Origin: Saussurea involucrata
Taxonomy: Eukaryota > Streptophyta > Magnoliopsida > Asterales > Asteraceae
Assembly (NCBI GenBank): GCA_033807775.1
Contig: CM066312.1
Span: 26,261,696-26,325,695, forward strand
Direction of reading: 5' to 3'
Length of the DNA: 64,000 nucleotides
A model generated the notes under the pieces. That model searched no databases. It had not been told where the DNA came from and was given only the letters and a program-made list of their open reading frames with translations. Below are positions 51,902 to 61,510 of the stretch, one piece after another; position 1 is the stretch's first letter, and the number at the start of each line of letters is the position of its first letter. The translations under genes and the position numbers were made by a program.

Positions 51902-52986
51902 AGCCGCGTTACCTTACAATCCTTAATGACGTGCCCAGTCTTCCCACACTTATAACATGCTCGCAAATCACCTTGGCAGTTTCCTTGATGGACACGATTG
52001 CACTTCGGACATGGTCTTTCCGCTGGTCGAAACGGCGGACGGTTATCATACCTCTGAAATCGGGACCTCTTCGGATCATATTGTGGTCCTTCCCACTTTC
52101 TCTTTCCGATACTCTTATCTCCCGTGTCCCTTCTCATATCTCGTTCAACATTTTCCGCTGCATCAACTGCAGCTGAAAAGGTATCGGGTCCCTTTGCAGT
52201 CACTAACCTTCTAATCTCTGAGTTCAACCCAAAGATAAACCTTTCTATCTTCATCGCTTCTGTAGCGACATAGTATTCTGCAAATCGAGATTTTTCCAGA
52301 AAGCTAGCAGTATAATCTCGAACGGATAAGCTTCCTTGTTGCAAATTCATGAATTCTCCTTCCAGTTGTTTGACGGCTGCTTGGGGACAAAATGCGTTCC
52401 TGTAGACTATCACAAATTCTTCCCAAGAGAGGGTAGAATAAACATCGGGTCCTTTTGAATGAATAAACGATTCCCACCAATACAACGCATCTCCTTTCAA
52501 CATGGTTGCCCCGTACAATACTCTATCTTCGTCCGCACACTTACTCGTTTTAAAAATGGCTTCAATTTCCTTCATCCACCTCATTGCTTTCACCGGATCC
52601 CGATCCCCTGAGAATGTCGGAGGCTTGCAGCTAAGAAACATTTTGTAATCACATCTTCTCATTACCGGTAAGACCGTTGGGGTAATTGGCATCTCCTCTT
52701 CAAGAGTAGGGTCTGGTCTTTCTGTTTCAGTATTATGAGCTTGGTTGAGCATAGCTTGAATATTGTCTTGTAATCTCCCCATTTCTGTCATTAAATCAGC
52801 TCTGGTAATGAAATCCGTACTATTTTGTTGAGTTCTACCTCCGGTTCTACCTCCAGCTCCACCTCGAAGTCTACCTCCAGTTCTGCCCCCTGTTCTGCCT
52901 CCCCTGTCCCCTGTTCCTACTGGCGGATTAGTTCTGTTTGGATTTCTTCCTCCTCCTCGATTCGAATTTCTTGTACCACTTGCCAT
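51799..52986 (-). CDS. gag: G2 gag
   Basis: ATG 52986: Gly/Arg-rich RGGAGGRTGGRT N-terminus (an RGG-type RNA-binding stretch), then the retrotransposon gag domain (KMFLSCKPPTFSGDRDPVKA, LYWWESFIHSKG, NAFCPQAAVKQLEGEF). The C-terminal zinc region has CPKCNRVHQGNC, CYKCGKTGHVIKDC and CFLCNSPDHFQSNC. About 395 residues. Pol should continue in the same frame (as in G1), but one base is missing near 51812, so gag ends early at PAMLNQ. Confidence 0.92.
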   Translation of the reverse strand: MASGTRNSNRGGGRNPNRTNPPVGTGDRGGRTGGRTGGRLRGGAGGRTGGRTQQNSTDFITRADLMTEMGRLQDNIQAMLNQAHNTETERPDPTLEEEMPITPTVLPVMRRCDYKMFLSCKPPTFSGDRDPVKAMRWMKEIEAIFKTSKCADEDRVLYGATMLKGDALYWWESFIHSKGPDVYSTLSWEEFVIVYRNAFCPQAAVKQLEGEFMNLQQGSLSVRDYTASFLEKSRFAEYYVATEAMKIERFIFGLNSEIRRLVTAKGPDTFSAAVDAAENVERDMRRDTGDKSIGKRKWEGPQYDPKRSRFQRYDNRPPFRPAERPCPKCNRVHQGNCQGDLRACYKCGKTGHVIKDCKVTRLCFLCNSPDHFQSNCPRGRMQQGGSSGRPAMLNQ

Positions 52987-53233
52987 TCTGTAGATTTAAA
53001 CAAGATTAATATACACATAAGCACATACCCCATATAACAAGGTATTCCAGTTCAAACATGTACCTGTATGATCACGATTACACTGGCCAGGTGTAATATG
53101 AAATTACCTTACATGATGTTCCTTCTACCTTTTATACTTCATCATCCCAAGGTTCTATAATGATAGGGACATCCTACTTCACATGCAGTTTAAGTCTAGG
53201 TACAGATACAAATACCTAAATCCCTTAAACTAA

Positions 53234-53246
53234 GGCTCTGATACCA
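53234..53246 (-). other. G2 primer-binding site
   Basis: GGCTCTGATACCA on plus (TGGTATCAGAGCC on minus), two bases from the right LTR. The strip 52987-53233 is leader with no ORF. Confidence 0.92.
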
Positions 53247-53248
53247 TT

Positions 53249-54894
53249 TGTAACATCCCTTATCCCATATACACGACATATCACACAATATAACACAATT
53301 AGATATAACAAACAAACTTCACTTTACATGTACGGTCCGGTAGTCTTTTACAAATAGAAAGAAAACATTTGAAATACAATCCTTGTGCTATTTGCATCCA
53401 TAACACTTAACATTCCATTACAACTACTAAATAAGTCAAAAGCTTCGTCTTATAGTCTTCCTTACTAGCCATCCATCTCATACTCTACTTACTTGCCCTT
53501 ACTTGATCCGCCACCTGGAATACATATTTTTAAAACAAAATGAGGGTTAGACCTGTTGGTCTAAGTGAGAAACCCCTGTTAGTTTAAAAACCATTTATAT
53601 AAACTTCATTCATATAAATCACGCCACATAATTACATATATCCAATTAAGCTCACACATCGTGTACCTTTCCTTCTCATTTCCTCCTGGCCATATTAGTG
53701 GTAGCAAGCCAACTACTAATATACAACGCTGTACAACATCTACAGCCAAACAACGCTATACAAGTTCTATAGCCAATCACACCGGTCTTAAACCCGGCCA
53801 ACGTATTATAACACGTTTATAATACACATGTAAATAAAATATCTCACTATATTGTAATTCGCATATACCATACATATAAACACATAATCACTAATTATCA
53901 CATTCCCAAACCATACGTATGTATTCCAGTTGAAATTACTTTTAGAGTAAAACTCACCTGATTGCTTATTAACACGTTTCCAAGTCTTCTTAACCGGTTC
54001 AGCCTTTTACCCAGAATTCACAAGATCTGTAACACATAGATACAGACATCTCTTTACCACATAAAACACATAAGTCTTACTAAGGCTAACAACTCTAAAG
54101 AGCGCAAACCCTCAAATGTTGCCCCCAAACTCGTACTCAAGTCAAGACTACAGGATAGTCAGTCCTCATTCACTCCCTATCTAGTGGTTAACTAAATACA
54201 GGTTACTGGATACTTGACAGCATCTAAAACTCTCAAAAATGGCCAAACAGCAAAAGTATCCGGATACCACAAGTTACCCGGACAACATGACTTTTCCGGA
54301 CAACATGACTTTTCCGGACAACTATAGAAAAGAGAGATTTTCCCGGATAAAGGACTCGTCCGGACACCTTCAAACAGTACCCGGACAACATCAACAAAAC
54401 TACCCGGACACCACCAACAGTGCTATCCGGACACCTTCAACGTATCCGGACACCACTGTCGGTTTACCCAAAATTCACCCAGAAATCGGCTGAGGTTTAC
54501 ACCAGTTCGATTATGTCGATTCTAGACCGATAGAAACAATCTACTAACCATTATAAACATAATTAGTAAAGGAAACATACCTGTAACTACTTCCAATTGC
54601 ACCAAATTGAAACCCTAATTCTAAAACCTCTTTTCTTCTTTTTTCTTCCTTTCTCCACAAAACACATACACACCTTATGATAATATCTGATTTTCTGATT
54701 TTTATGAATTATCTGATTTACCAATAGATAATATCTAACCAATATTTATCCTCTAAACCCTAAACTATCCATTAATGACCCAAAACACCCTTAACTCCTA
54801 ATTTAACCCAAACTTACCCTAAACTTCCAACTTTAAAGTTAATTAAATTTAACGGAATGGGGATTTAACTAACTGACTTACCCGGGGTATTACA
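53249..54894 (-). repeat. G2 5' LTR (right copy)
   Basis: 1646 bp; two minisatellite units at 54278-54313 and a 13-bp extra ATATACCATACAT near 53868 relative to the left copy. Confidence 0.95.
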
Positions 54895-55949
54895 AGCCAT
54901 CACTGCATTCTTTGATGCAATGGGTTACGTATGGGAAACAGGGAGGGATAAACAACCTGAGAAGAAGCTGACCCTGATCAAGAAGTCTAAAATGCCGAGC
55001 GAGATGAACTTCATCTTCGCCCACTTGATAAGCTGCATGACAGCGAAGTCCGGCTCCTCTGATCAAGCCGCTCAACCTCAGCAACCATTGGGCTATGCAT
55101 TGCTAAAAGGTCTCCATGTTGACTGGGCCTCGATCATCTACGAATATCTTGCGTTCAGAGTAGACATGGCTGATAGACCAACATGGGTTCTATATCCCAG
55201 ATTCATCAGCGCCGTCTTTCTACAAGGACTTGGGGTCAAATACCCAAAAGAGGGTGATCTGAGACTCTCTCAGGTTGGCCCTAAGGTGCTCGACTTCAGC
55301 CCCATGCCAAACGAGGTACGTCTCTCTACTCTTTTCCCTCTTCTCAATCCTCCTTCTTCTACGTCTGCAGCTACTTCAGTGGTAATCCCCACCGCTGATA
55401 CCCAGGCTGCACCCTCCACTCCTTCTCGTAAAAGGAAACATTCTACTACCCAACTTGATTCTCAAAGGATCAAGAAAACCAACGAGCAACCCTCCAAGCA
55501 TAAACATGCTGAAGACTCCACGACTCATCTTCTAAAAGAGTCGCTGGATAGTTTCGTGGTACGCTCTGCCACAGCTGCTCAAGCCACCCCTTTCATCCCG
55601 ACCTCAGTGTCTTTAAATACTGAGGTTGTAAACTTGGAACTGAACCCACATCCTTCAGCCTCTCTACAGACTGAAGTGATTGTCAGCGGATCAAACGCTG
55701 AACCCCGCACCCAACCAATCTTCTCGTCCTTCACTCCTCCCACTTTTTCTTTGGACACTCCACCAATTTTCCCAACGTTCTCAGGAACCAACGTCATCGT
55801 TCATGATTCAGCTGCTGATACTCTACATGCGATGATGGACACAAACTTTGGATCTGTAGGCACCTCCATGCGCCAAGGCACCCTCGAAGGCGACATGGAA
55901 TACCATTCAGGGTTATGAGGCTTCGACAACTTCGCCAACCCGCCTGCAG
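54895..55949 (+). pseudogene. S2 post-pol gene, exon 2 second part
   Basis: Rejoins the 46726 frame after G2 and one duplication copy are removed. Conserved KMPSEMNFIFAHLISCMTAK, DWASIIYEYL and LYPRFISAVFLQGLG match the N-terminal domain of S1 and S3. An NLS-like SRKRKHSTTQLDSQRIKKT follows, then a Pro/Ser/Thr-rich region. TGA at 55916-55918 interrupts it; the frame then continues GFDNFANPPA to a GT donor at 55950. Confidence 0.8.
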
Positions 55950-56032
55950 GTATACACATAACTCAACCTACTCCTCTCTCAAAACCCCAAACTTCTGAGT
56001 TTTCCTCTGTTCATAATTAATAACTGTTTCAG
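55950..56032 (+). other. S2 post-pol gene, coding intron 1
   Basis: 83 bp: donor CTGCAG|GTATAC, acceptor AATAACTGTTTCAG|GTCC. Unspliced, the frame hits stops (TAA inside). Spliced, it moves precisely into the next open frame, reading GPNVGDINTSLKALE. The length is not a multiple of three, so it cannot simply be coding sequence. Confidence 0.75.
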
Positions 56033-57066
56033 GTCCTAATGTAGGGGATATCAACACCTCCCTGAAGGCCCTGGAAACAAAGGTGGAATCTTACAACACC
56101 ACTTTCTCCACAAACTCTTCAGCGGTTACAGACGCTGGAGAGAACCTCAAAAAGTTGACCGAGGTAGTTGATGAGAAAGCCTCCAAAGCTGATATGGAGA
56201 AGGTGGATGGCAGTATAGGAACTTTTGCTACCACTCTCGTTGAAACTTCCACAAACATCAACAATCTAAACCTCACCAACACCACCCTGGCAACAAACTT
56301 CACCCCTCTGTCCAATGAAGTCACATCATTGAAGACATAGGTTGGTACTCTTAAGGGTGAGGTCATCACAGTCAAAGATCTCCTTCAGCAGATACTCAAT
56401 CGCCTGGATGCCTCAAAGTCTCACTTTACTCAGGCCGATCGAGATGATCTCCAAAAGACCAGTCCTACTATTTCTGGCCTAGAAGCAAGAATAGTTGTGA
56501 TTGAAACCTTCATGGGACTTACTGTCCTGGAAGACAGTAATCCTATGACTGCTGTTGCTGCTGATCAATCTGTTTCCTCCCTCACTCATGATGTGGAAGA
56601 CGGGGAGAAAGCTGAAGATCTTCCCCATAATTCGGAGGGGGAGAAAAATGAAAATGTTGCTGCTGCTTCACAACCTCAGGGAGTTGAAAACCCTGAGGAA
56701 ACCGAGAAACCTCCCTCTGTATCTGAGGGGGAGCAACTCGAAGAGCAACACAAGGAAGCTGTTGCTGACGTGACCGAACCTTACACTGATGAGGACGAGT
56801 CTGAAGAAGAAGCTGAAGACGAAGAACCTATCGACATCGATGATGAAGAACCATCATCATCCCCTAAACATGATGATGATGATGACGATTTCTTCTACGT
56901 CCAGCCTGTCGCAAATACCACAGCTCAAAAAGGGATTTCAATAAATGAACCTTCAGGGGAGACGACCAAGACAAAGCCTGCAGCGTCTGAAGTTGACAAA
57001 GGCAAAAACAAAGGCCTCTCTGAAGAAGGCAATATGACGATCTTGCTTCAAAAGCCAGTTTGTCAG
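56033..57066 (+). pseudogene. S2 post-pol gene, exon 3 (coiled coil and acidic region)
   Basis: Opens NVGDINTSLKALETKVESYN, a helical/coiled-coil stretch as in S1 and S3 at the same relative place. TAG at 56338-56340 interrupts it. A very acidic region follows (for example EDESEEEAEDEEPIDIDDEE, about 56790-56850). It ends LLQKPVCQ at the GT donor 57067. Confidence 0.75.
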
Positions 57067-57221
57067 GTACACTACTTTCTATTCCCTTATACTGCATCCC
57101 TCCTTTATCCCTTCTCAATCTCAATCCTTCTATCCATAAAACCTCTATACACTTAACCCCATTTTTTCTCTATCTCTTTCTTCCCATGTTCTTACTTAAA
57201 CAATCGTTGTGTTTCAGCTAG
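57067..57221 (+). other. S2 post-pol gene, coding intron 2
   Basis: Donor TTGTCAG|GTACAC with a long pyrimidine-rich interior and acceptors GTGTTTCAG (ends 57217) or CTAG (ends 57221). The CTAG acceptor (155 bp) joins CQ to SSPLFEDPAEVP in the next open frame; the TTTCAG acceptor alone would leave it one base off. Not a multiple of three. Confidence 0.65.
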
Positions 57222-58472
57222 TCCTCTCCCCTATTTGAGGATCCAGCTGAAGTCCCCACTGCCGCACCAACAATAATCCCAGCCACAAGAGCTGAAGAAA
57301 TAATCCCGGTCTTGGATTTAATCACTGAGACCGATGAACCTGAAGAACAACTTCTCTCTCACAAAAACAGACCTTCCTTAGCTCCTCAAAAGCTAAGTGA
57401 AGAGGATCAGAAAAGGAGAGAAGAAATGATCAAGAAGTTCGAGGATCAGCGAATCATCCTCCCTCGCTCCAAAGTCCCTGTTCCCACAAAGTTCAGGTTA
57501 TATAAGAAAGAGTTCGTTGATCATCTTAGAGCCACAAGATTACTCGCCGAAAAGAAGGAAGCTGAAGAAAAAGATAAGGCCCTCGCCATCCAGCTTGCCC
57601 AAGAATCGGTGAATGACCCCAAACTGAAAAGAGCCCCCATCGAAGACCAACTTAAGTTATGGGAAGACGCCCAGAAGATCGTTGAAGAAAAGACCAAGGT
57701 ATCTGATTCTACCTTGGAATGATGCAAAGAAAGACTGCACTATCGATATCGGGCTGCAAAAATTCACAATGTATTCATCAGAGGAAAATCGACCATAGAT
57801 GTTCCAATTGTTAAGGTCGATCTATTCAGAGAAAATGGTACCAAGGAAAATATCTACGCTGCTACAATCAATAAGTACGGTTTCTCTGAATGGTTGGAGA
57901 TGCGAATAGCCATTCAGCGATCTACCTCATAATATAAGAGCCATGTCGAGAAAATCATAAATTCTCAGATCGACTGGGTTTCTTCTGTTGTGGATATTCC
58001 TCCTCCTCCTCCTCTTGCGACTCAACAAAGAAGGGCCTCTGCAAAGAAAAAGTCCAAACCATCAGATTCAGGTCCTCCTATCCGGAACGAAACAGGTATT
58101 GGTTTTTCACGTGCTGAAGTACTTGGTCCTGATCCTGATCTCTCAGCGCTGGATACCTCTCTGCCACCTGGTGAACGTTTCATCCCTGGTAAAGTCATAA
58201 GCGAACCTTATGGTATCTTCTTTCTCGACTACGATGAAGGACAACGTTTTCAACGTGTCTCTGAGCTTCCCATCACTCCCATCGAACAACTCAGGGATCT
58301 CATCTATTGGTGTGAATTCAGACACGATCTTCAGGCACGATACCTCAAGCCCCTGATCTTCAAAGAAGCACAAGAAAGAAGAAATCAAGGAATAACGGTC
58401 CCTGACTGGATGATCCCTACCACAAAGACCCTTGATGAACTTCTCATTAAGGAAGAACCTTTTGAAGGCTGA
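57222..58472 (+). pseudogene. S2 post-pol gene, exon 4
   Basis: One frame: SSPLFEDPAEVP; a charged helical region (KLSEEDQKRREEMIKKFEDQ); VPVPTKFRLYKKEFVDHLRA; KYGFSEWLEMRIAIQ; IEQLRDLIYWCEFRHDLQAR; end LLIKEEPFEG. TGA at 57720-57722 and TAA at 57930-57932 interrupt. The C-terminal module of S1 and S3 is not obvious here. Confidence 0.75.
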
Positions 58473-58743
58473 TAGGATTTCCTTGTAATCTTTCTATCTT
58501 TATTAGCTTACCTCTTTTGTACTTGTAATTTAAATTTGTTGTACTTGTAATTTTTCCACTTCCCTTTGTAACCTTATACGAAGTTTAAAGAAAAATTTCA
58601 GCGAATGTACTTTACTCCATAAGTACTTAAAAGATCCCAGAAAACCGTAAAATGGACAAATGTTTTATTAGTTCTTTTTATTCTTATGTTTTCATACTTA
58701 GCAATTTTCTTTGTTGCTATGTCATAATCAAATAGGGGGATAT
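58473..58743 (+). other. S2 3' noncoding strip and polypurine tract
   Basis: T-rich with two copies of TTGTACTTGTAATTT, possibly a polyadenylation region. It ends AATAGGGGGATAT directly before the 3' LTR (polypurine tract, about 58730-58743). Confidence 0.7.
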
Positions 58744-59699
58744 TGTTGATCCAAACCCTCAGTGATTTGATAATGACCCTCTCTTTAACACTTAGTGAAA
58801 ATTGTAAGTAAACAATATGTATTAGAGTTTCACTATCGCTGATAAGTACTAAGACTTTACAGTACCGCTGATAGGAACACTCGCTCTTTAGATTAGACAT
58901 TCAGCGAACACTGTTCATCCAGTAGCTCTGAGCCTGTTCAGTCTCTGTGATTATCGCTGATAATTTAGTTGTTTACTTATGATCCCTGAAGACAAGTTTC
59001 ACGTCAACAAAGGTTCTACGCTGAAGTCGAAGATCAATCCCAAGAACTAGCGACAAGTCTACTAATGAACTGATGCGGATATCAGCGAAGTCACAGAATT
59101 GTCCATTCAAGGTGAAGTATCAAGTAGAAGACTTCAGCAATCGCTGAGCTTTATCATTCGCTGATAAAGTACTGATTCAACGAAAGCTGATCATGAAGTC
59201 TCCTTACAAAGTACTATTGTCTTACCTCCCTTGCACGTCTCCGTACGAACTGTCAGAACGGACCTCCCTTCTGTCTAGAATCGTACAACAAACTTTGATT
59301 CTACACTGTGCACCATGCGGCTACTAAGGTTGTCTACAAAGGTCAAAACATGCAACCACTCAGCTGCTGCCACATGTAAAGTAACACTGCTATGCATTAA
59401 ATGCATGCAGTATATAAGAAGAACCCTACTTCAGAAATGAAGTGCTCTGGCCATCTTCTTTTTCCTTACTACTGTGTGTTAGGTTATTACTCGTAATTTC
59501 CTTATCTCCTTTTTGTCTTTATTCTAGTGCAAGAAACTTAGTGTTCTTAACTTGTTTAGATTAGGTTAATCCTTAATCATGTTCCGCAACAAGTTGTACA
59601 TTGTTTTAAGATTTATCAATAAACAATTTAGAATGTAAAAATCGTGTGTTTGTATTCAACCCCCCGTCTACAAACTTGTATAACCCTTCGGGACCAACA
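58744..59699 (+). repeat. S2 3' LTR
   Basis: 956 bp, TGTTGATCC to ACCAACA. Uninterrupted copy; used here to define the L1 insertion point in the 5' LTR. Confidence 0.93.
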
Positions 59700-59832
59700 C
59701 ATACAACTTCTTTTCTGGCTTGAGAACAATTCTCAGGTTTCGGCGCCAGTTCAAGAAGTTGATGTGGTTAAGTTTTTCTTTTTCTAGGATGGATCGAAGG
59801 TAATTGGTGTGGTGGTTCGCACTTTGTGCCAT
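59700..59832 (-). pseudogene. OC gag N-terminus
   Basis: ATG at 59830-59832 (MAQSANHHTNYLRSILEKEK), then HINFLNWRRNLRIVLKPEKK, the standard copia gag start. It continues at 15550 once S2 is removed (VLDTPIPDEP). Confidence 0.88.
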
Positions 59833-61495
59833 CTACAAAATTTAACAAGGTTCTATTTAGTATTTTCGATTTTTAAAACTTTATTTATTAATACCCTTCA
59901 TGTACTTAAAACATTAATAATATAAAGTCTAGGATCCAACGTTGCAAAACAAATAAATGGTTAGGTGACCTTTATCCCATCTATTTAATTCAACAAGGTA
60001 GGTGACGTTTACCAATTACATCCAAATGTAATTCCTAGTAATATGGGATCCTTAACAACGTTTGTTAATTGGCATGTTTGATCCCATCTATGCCTCGGGT
60101 TTCTAATGCTTAGGTGACCTTTATCACAAAAGATTCCCGATCAAGTCATCCAACTTGAACAACATGTGGAATCGGCGCATAACTAGTGGTTAGGTGACCT
60201 TTATCCCACTAGAAATCGCGAAACCACCTCGGCCTTCAAAAGACAATCCAAGTAGTTAGGTGACCTTAATCCCACAAGGATAATGCAAGTGACGTGCGAG
60301 TGTTTTTCAAAAGGACGGCATAGACTTGCTTTTATAAAAGGGATTTTAGATGTATTATAATTCTAGCTTTATAAAGCAACATATTGTATCATGTTAATTG
60401 CATGCATCCAATATCACATGGTACTTATCATTTAAAAAAAATCTTTTATTGGTTCTTTTTGTTCAAAATAAAATCTCCATTTTATTAACTATTTCGTTGC
60501 GGTCAATTTTAAACTAATATCCTATATTAAAGTTGAGTTTGAGCGCATTAGAACCAATTTTAGTCTTTTTAATAAAACAACCTTTTATTATTTAGACATG
60601 GAGTTTGGATGAGTTTTAAAATCACAATTTTAACTCATTTTACAACTTCAAAAGTTTTATAAGTTTTTTGAATAAAACTCCTTTTATTAAAAACTCAATT
60701 TAATCATTTTACATTAAAATGTTATTTTGAAAAGCCAAACTCCAAAAGATGATTTACTTTTATGTTCAAAATATTATCTAGCATGCAAAATCCTATTTCA
60801 ACCACACATGATAATATCGACATAAACATTAACAACATTATGCAAAAAGTGTATAAACCAAGCCAAAAATTCTAGTGACAATTCTTGTGAACCAAACAAG
60901 AATGTCAAGTCCATTCCTAAGGGACTAAAGACCAAAACTTCAAAAAAGGGTCTTCAAGCTCCCACTTGCCAAAACAACCATTGCATGCAAAATCTTCTAG
61001 GAACTCCATGGTGTGTGTGTTTGCTCCTTGAAAGTCTCCAAATGGTCTTCTTTCTTCAAACTCGTTACATTTTTATATAAATAAACTAATCTAACATTAA
61101 TCTATCTAATACAAAATTAACAAAAAAAAAGAATGCCTATTTACTATTACATATTTTATGAATAAATAAATATTACAACCATTTGAATAAACAACACAAC
61201 CATCATCACAAGGGGTCATTGGCTTGTTTATACACATCATCACAAGGGGTCATTGGCTTGTTTATACACATCATTTACATACAACAAAAAAATAAACAAA
61301 CACTTTGTTTTTCTAAGGCAACTTTTATGACAAAAAATGCATGTAAATTTTGGTCACATTAAATAACAATTATAAACAAAAAAATTGGCAAAGATGCCAT
61401 GAATGAACTTCTTCATGCAAGATGAAAAATCACCCATGGCTTCCAAAAACCAAGTTTTTCATATAAACAAGAAATCTTAACATGCATGCAAAAGT
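59833..61495 (-). repeat. OC long leader with TTAGGTGACC repeats
   Basis: About 1.66 kb between primer site and gag with no ORF. Five copies of (T)TAGGTGACCTTTATCCCA-like sequence at about 59961, 59999, 60110, 60190 and 60256, spaced 38-111 bp. A perfect 34-bp tandem duplication lies at 61201-61268. Otherwise AT-rich with nothing I recognise. Confidence 0.75.
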
Positions 61496-61508
61496 GGCTC
61501 TGATACCA
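61496..61508 (-). other. OC primer-binding site
   Basis: GGCTCTGATACCA on plus, reverse complement of the tRNA-Met site, two bases before the LTR at 61511. Confidence 0.9.
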
Positions 61509-61510
61509 CT

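Larger units (their letters stand above)
46727..54894 (-). mobile_element. G2: nearly intact Ty3/gypsy chromovirus in the S2 post-pol gene
   Basis: Minus strand. LTRs 46727-48377 (1651 bp) and 53249-54894 (1646 bp), TG...CA ends, perfect duplication AGCCA (46722-46726, 54895-54899). About 11-12 substitutions by eye between LTRs (about 0.7%), plus an 18-bp repeat-unit difference and a 13-bp indel. Only one frameshift (about 51812) and one TAA (50816-50818) break gag-pol. It is the same chromovirus type as G1 but has a clearly different LTR. Confidence 0.95.
15551..59699 (+). mobile_element. S2: Sirevirus-like copia element expanded by four insertions
   Basis: LTR pieces at 15551-15722 plus 18357-19137, and 58744-59699 (about 953 and 956 bp). 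They start TG(C/T)TGATCC and end ACCAACA. Flanks CTTGC (15546-15550) and CATAC (59700-59704) look like a decayed 5-bp duplication, and OC gag reads through when S2 is removed. Internal order: primer site, gag, protease, integrase, RT, RNase H, post-pol gene with introns, polypurine tract. LTRs differ at about 35 positions by eye (about 4%), making it older than G1, G2, S1 and S3. L1, G1, L2 and G2 are all inserted in it. Confidence 0.92.

Noticed and set aside
55316..55370. A third coding intron in S2 (donor GAG|GTACGT, acceptor TCTGCAG)
   Set aside because: Only 55 bp, and removing it puts the downstream sequence in a frame with an immediate stop, while the unspliced frame stays open for about 600 bp.
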